Positions 5,657 through 8,387 of a stretch of DNA of 8,387 bases are shown one piece after another. Positions within the stretch are counted from its first letter, which is position 1; each line of letters starts with the position of its first letter. The position numbers and the translations under genes were made by a program. Below the pieces are notes generated by a model. The model saw only the letters and a program-made list of their open reading frames with translations, was not told the origin of the DNA and searched no databases. This DNA is from SZAS-103 sp038216155 (GTDB lineage Bacteria > Pseudomonadota > Gammaproteobacteria > Xanthomonadales > Xanthomonadaceae): contig JBBQQH010000083.1 in assembly GCA_038216155.1 (NCBI GenBank), forward strand, positions 1 through 8,387. The letters are read 5' to 3'.

Positions 5657-6318
5657 GAATCCTCCAACCACTGCGCAAGCCGCTGCTGTGCGGGGGTCGG
5701 CTGTGGCAGCGCCTCAAGTGCGTGCAGAACTTGCGGCAAGTCATGGGCGTGATCGACATCCGCCATCGATTCGACCTCGAGCCAGCGCCCCATCGGATGC
5801 ATGGCGTCCATGAAGTCGGCCGCAGTCTGGGCGCTGCTATAGACGGGAACGCTCCATGCGGGCCGGGGTAAGTCGGTGTTGCCGCCGAACAGCCAGAAGC
5901 CTCCGTCCACCGCACGTCCAATCACGAGTCGTGGCTCATCGGAGGCCAGCCAGTGGCTCGCCCGCAACAAACTCTCAGCCACGATCTGTGGCGTGTCGGC
6001 ACCGATGAGCAAAGCGAACCGATGTCTTTCCAGCAGTTGGCGATACACCTGGTCCATGCGCTCGCCCAAGGTTCCGCCGCCTTGGGGAATCCTTGGCAAG
6101 TCGAGCCATGCGTCGTACGTAATCGCGGAAGGCTCGGCGACGGCCCAGTAGGCGGTTGGTCCGTCGTGTTCCTGTGCTTGCAGCGCGACCGATGCAACCG
6201 CCTCGGCGGAGGCAACATAGAACGCTTCGGCGCGCAATCGCCCGACGCCTTGCGCCAGCCGCGTTTTCACCGGTGACAGTCCCGGCGTCTTGACGAAAAT
6301 GGCTAGCCCGCCCGTCAT
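5629..6318 (-). CDS. TIGR04282/DUF2064-type transferase of arsenosugar biosynthesis
   Basis: GT-A-fold protein of the DUF2064 type (TIGR04282, named a radical SAM/selenodomain-associated or arsenosugar biosynthesis glycosyltransferase), related to nucleotidyltransferases such as CofC. The 229 residues begin with the nucleotide-binding strand and loop AIFVKTPGLSPVKTRLA (6-22). They carry QGGGTLGERM (79-88), a metal/nucleotide loop GADTPQI (106-112) and GRAVDGGFWLFGG (134-146), all family hallmarks. The start at 6318 overlaps the stop of the preceding gene as ATGA, which is more convincing than the longer reading to 6396. Its 3' end in turn overlaps the start of the desaturase-like gene. It probably works with the next transferase upstream on sugar attachment to the ArsS product; the exact reaction has not been assigned from sequence. 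Confidence 0.9.
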   Translation of the reverse strand: MTGGLAIFVKTPGLSPVKTRLAQGVGRLRAEAFYVASAEAVASVALQAQEHDGPTAYWAVAEPSAITYDAWLDLPRIPQGGGTLGERMDQVYRQLLERHRFALLIGADTPQIVAESLLRASHWLASDEPRLVIGRAVDGGFWLFGGNTDLPRPAWSVPVYSSAQTAADFMDAMHPMGRWLEVESMADVDHAHDLPQVLHALEALPQPTPAQQRLAQWLEDSCTAMAIQA

Positions 6319-6989
6319 CGAGCACGCTCCAGCCGAGAAAACGTCCAAGCCTGCTTGCAGGTCAGGCGTACGTGCCTGGTGGTGGTATGCCACCACCCTT
6401 GTTGAGCGTATTTGCGTGCACTGGTCAGCAGCGGCGCTCCAACCGACCGGACGGGAACACCAGCCTGTTTCGCGCGCCAGACCAGCGCGTGATCCTCTCC
6501 ACCGGACAACGATTCATCGAACCCGCCGAGCGCCTCGAAGACCCGTCGGGGAAGCAGCAGTCCCTGATCGCCGAATGGCAGTCCCAACCAGCGGCTGCGA
6601 AGCCGGGCACCGAGCGCATTGAGCCGCGTCCAGTTCGGTCCGTCGTTCTGGAAGTGCAGATCGAAATACCCCAACACCTGTTCGTTGCGTGCGATGAATT
6701 CGTATAGCCGTGGAAGCGTCGTCGATGCCAGCCGCGAATCGGCATGCAGGAACCAGAGCCATTCTGCGGAGGTCGCCGCCGCACCCGCATTCTGCTGGCG
6801 CGCACGCCCGGCCTTTGCGACAGCCAGCAGCACACGATCGTTGCGAAACGGCGCCGGGTCGGTTGGACTGTCGCTGGGTAGTACCAACGCAATTTCTGCT
6901 GCGTGCACGCGCTCCAGATCCGACAGTAGTCCTTGCCACGCTGTTTCACCGGGACCGACGGGGATGACGATGGACAATGTGTTGCGCAT
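6315..6989 (-). CDS. TIGR04283-like family 2 glycosyltransferase of arsenosugar biosynthesis
   Basis: Cytoplasmic GT2 (GT-A fold) glycosyltransferase of the kind that regularly accompanies ArsS (TIGR04283). The 224 residues start with LSIVIPVGPGE (5-15), then GRARQQNAGAAA (61-72) and the metal-binding FLHADS (80-85). They continue with the acceptor loop FGDQGLLLPRRVFEALGGF (about 139-157) and GGEDHALVWRAKQAG near 164-178. In most relatives the second strand carries a DGGSxDGT-type nucleotide-sugar loop; here that place reads LPSDSPTD, so donor binding may differ. The start at 6989 follows the arsM stop after 6 nt, and the end overlaps the next gene by an ATGA, so it is translated as part of the same operon. 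Donor and acceptor sugars are unknown. Confidence 0.88.
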   Translation of the reverse strand: MRNTLSIVIPVGPGETAWQGLLSDLERVHAAEIALVLPSDSPTDPAPFRNDRVLLAVAKAGRARQQNAGAAATSAEWLWFLHADSRLASTTLPRLYEFIARNEQVLGYFDLHFQNDGPNWTRLNALGARLRSRWLGLPFGDQGLLLPRRVFEALGGFDESLSGGEDHALVWRAKQAGVPVRSVGAPLLTSARKYAQQGWWHTTTRHVRLTCKQAWTFSRLERAR

Positions 6990-6995
6990 GGCCGC

Positions 6996-8045
6996 TCAGC
7001 AACACCCGGTGGCGCAACCATCGACCGGACCGGTCGCGGGAGCAGTCCCGCAATCGAACAGCCCGAAATGCGTCGAGGTGTCGCCGGCTAGCTGGAAGTG
7101 TGGGGCGAAGCGACTTTGCGCGAGCATGTCGTAGGTATTGCCGCAGACACGCAACGGCTTGTGGGTCTCGAAGCGATGGTGATCGTCGAGCACGAATGCG
7201 TGCGGCTGGCCGGGAATCGTTCCTCGATAGGTTGCAAGCTGACCGAAGTCCTCGCAGCGATCCTCCAGATTCAGCCGAAACGCGCGCACCGTGATGGAAC
7301 GAAAATTGACCATTCCGATCTTGGCTTCGATCAGCGGATCGAGCAGCGGAATCGGACTCTGGGTCACGGTGCGCACGTCCATGCACCCGAGCCGCTGCAT
7401 CGAGCGCCTGAAATCCTCGGTGTACAACGCGCCGGCCAGACACTCGCCGAGCAACACCGGATCGCGTCGCAGCGACTCCGGAATCCGCCGGTCAGCGAAC
7501 ACATCGGAGAAATACAATTCGCCGCCGGGCTTGAGCACGCGCAGGATTTCCGCAAAGACACGTTCTTTTTCGGGCGACAGATTCAGCACGCAGTTGGACA
7601 CCGCCACGTCGATACTGGCATCGGCAATGCCGCATGCGGCGAGGTCCTCGATGTAGCCTTCAACGAAGGTGACATTGGAAGTTGCTTGCCCATAGCGCTC
7701 GGCATGCCAGTCGCGGTGGCGACGCGCCACGGCGAGTTGCTCGGCAGTCATGTCCACGCCGATCACGCGTCCGTTCGGACCGACCAGACGTGAGAGCAGA
7801 TAGACGTCGCGGCCACTCCCGCAGCCCAGATCCAGCACTGTCATCGCGTCCAGCGCCGGCGGCAATGGCGATCCGCAACCGTAAAATCGGTCGCGGACTT
7901 CCGGATGCACGTCCTCCAGCAGGATGCGCAGCGCCGGCGGCATGGATTCCGCCGCACAGCAAGCGCCGGTCTTGAGATCGCTGCTCGAACTCAACACCTC
8001 GCCGTAGTAGTGGCGGATGTCGTCGATGGTCTGTTGTGGATTCAT
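6996..8045 (-). CDS. arsM: Arsenite S-adenosylmethionine methyltransferase ArsM
   Basis: Cytoplasmic methyltransferase converting arsenite stepwise to methyl- and dimethylarsenicals with SAM and thiols. The 349 residues have the class I SAM motif VLDLGCGSGRD (70-80), with acidic residue VIGVDMT (94-100). The arsenic-binding cysteines that define the family are Cys57 (FYGCGSPLP), Cys152 (SNCVLNLSP) and Cys202 (GECLAGALY). N-terminal CC (29-30) and a C-terminal tail ending GCATGCC add more thiols; vicinal cysteines near the C-terminus are common in ArsM proteins. Length is typical of bacterial ArsM. The ATG at 8045 follows the phosphate-transporter stop by 19 nt, with a GGAG in the gap. It supplies dimethylated arsenic for ArsS downstream. 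Volatile trimethylarsine production is an alternative end product. Confidence 0.96.
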   Translation of the reverse strand: MNPQQTIDDIRHYYGEVLSSSSDLKTGACCAAESMPPALRILLEDVHPEVRDRFYGCGSPLPPALDAMTVLDLGCGSGRDVYLLSRLVGPNGRVIGVDMTAEQLAVARRHRDWHAERYGQATSNVTFVEGYIEDLAACGIADASIDVAVSNCVLNLSPEKERVFAEILRVLKPGGELYFSDVFADRRIPESLRRDPVLLGECLAGALYTEDFRRSMQRLGCMDVRTVTQSPIPLLDPLIEAKIGMVNFRSITVRAFRLNLEDRCEDFGQLATYRGTIPGQPHAFVLDDHHRFETHKPLRVCGNTYDMLAQSRFAPHFQLAGDTSTHFGLFDCGTAPATGPVDGCATGCC

Positions 8046-8064
8046 GGCGGGCTACTCCGGGATT

Positions 8065-8387
8065 TTAGGAAAACAATAAGGCGCGCAATGCATAACCGAG
8101 CACTGCGGCGAGAGGCAGGGTCACGACCCAGGCGAGCACGATGTTGCCGATAACCGCTGCATGCCCATCTTGATTGCGCAGGGCGATTCCGAAGATCGCG
8201 CCAGTGCTGATATGCGTGGTCGACACCGGCATGCCGAAGCGCGACGCGACGATCACAAGGAACGATGTGACCAGGTTGCCGGCCAGACCCTCGCCGGCGT
8301 CCATGCGGGTGACCCGCCATGCCAGGGTGTCGGCGACGCGTGCGGCGGCCAGCCAACCACCGACCGACATCGCCAATACGACCGCCA
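8065..8387 (-). CDS. PiT-family inorganic phosphate transporter, N-terminal part outside window
   Basis: The C-terminal ~106 residues of a low-affinity phosphate permease (PiT/PitA type) in the inner membrane. The frame is open to the window edge, so the 5' end is missing. Family evidence is the repeated signature GNLVTSFLVI followed by GMPVSTTHISTGAIFGIAL, containing the PVSTTH motif of the second PiT repeat, then two more hydrophobic helices ending ALRALLFS. Such permeases import arsenate as well as phosphate. The stop is 19 nt from arsM in the same direction, so it probably belongs to the same transcript. That fits a role as arsenate entry route or as compensating phosphate supply; which of these applies cannot be told. 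Confidence 0.9.
   Translation of the reverse strand, partial: AVVLAMSVGGWLAAARVADTLAWRVTRMDAGEGLAGNLVTSFLVIVASRFGMPVSTTHISTGAIFGIALRNQDGHAAVIGNIVLAWVVTLPLAAVLGYALRALLFS

Noticed and set aside
7098..7793. Plus-strand open frame opposite arsM
   Set aside because: It is a shadow of arsM, whose SAM motif and three arsenic-binding cysteines are intact.

Overview
The window is GC-rich, densely coding DNA from what looks like a gammaproteobacterium of the Xanthomonadales type (Rhodanobacteraceae or Lysobacteraceae-like). That placement is inferred from codon usage, family sequences and the CTCCC/GGGAG-rich palindromic repeat; nothing in the window proves the genus. The right half is an arsenic metabolism operon. 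The left half is ordinary chromosome with a regulator/exporter pair and a DNA-repair gene.

Left part (1-2133): a truncated EamA/DMT-type exporter runs on the minus strand, and an Lrp/AsnC-family regulator is divergent from it on the plus strand, a common local regulator/exporter pairing. An AT-rich dyad at 635-668 is a candidate operator. The regulator converges on an Ada-like O6-methylguanine-DNA methyltransferase that has the AraC-type and methyltransferase parts but no N-terminal phosphotriester sensor domain. A MITE-like imperfect palindrome (about 1155-1266) fills the gap between the two convergent genes.

Middle (2134-3292): a small integral membrane methyltransferase of the isoprenylcysteine/phospholipid methyltransferase type, then about 360 bases with no intact gene. 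This stretch holds a nested stem-loop (2970-3028) and, fused to the end of arsC by a TGATG overlap, what looks like the first residues of an aquaporin/MIP gene that breaks off. It appears to be a rearrangement scar at the 3' end of the arsenic operon.

Right part (3292-8387, all minus strand, so transcribed right to left): PiT phosphate transporter (C-terminal part), arsM, a GT2 glycosyltransferase (TIGR04283-like), a DUF2064/TIGR04282-like transferase, a sterol desaturase/fatty-acid hydroxylase-family protein, arsS (radical SAM), a possible 35-residue Cys-rich ORF, arsC, and the aquaporin stub. Gaps are 19 nt or less, or the genes overlap, from the transporter through arsS, so this reads as one operon. 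A likely flow is: arsenate enters on the phosphate transporter, ArsC reduces it, ArsM methylates it to dimethylarsenical, ArsS adds the 5'-deoxyadenosyl group, and the two transferases help turn the product into an arsenosugar. The unusual member is the di-iron membrane hydroxylase between the transferases and arsS, sharing overlaps with both neighbours. It suggests oxidative or lipid tailoring of arsenosugars, which I regard as the most interesting feature of the window. No arsR, arsB, acr3 or intact efflux channel is visible here.
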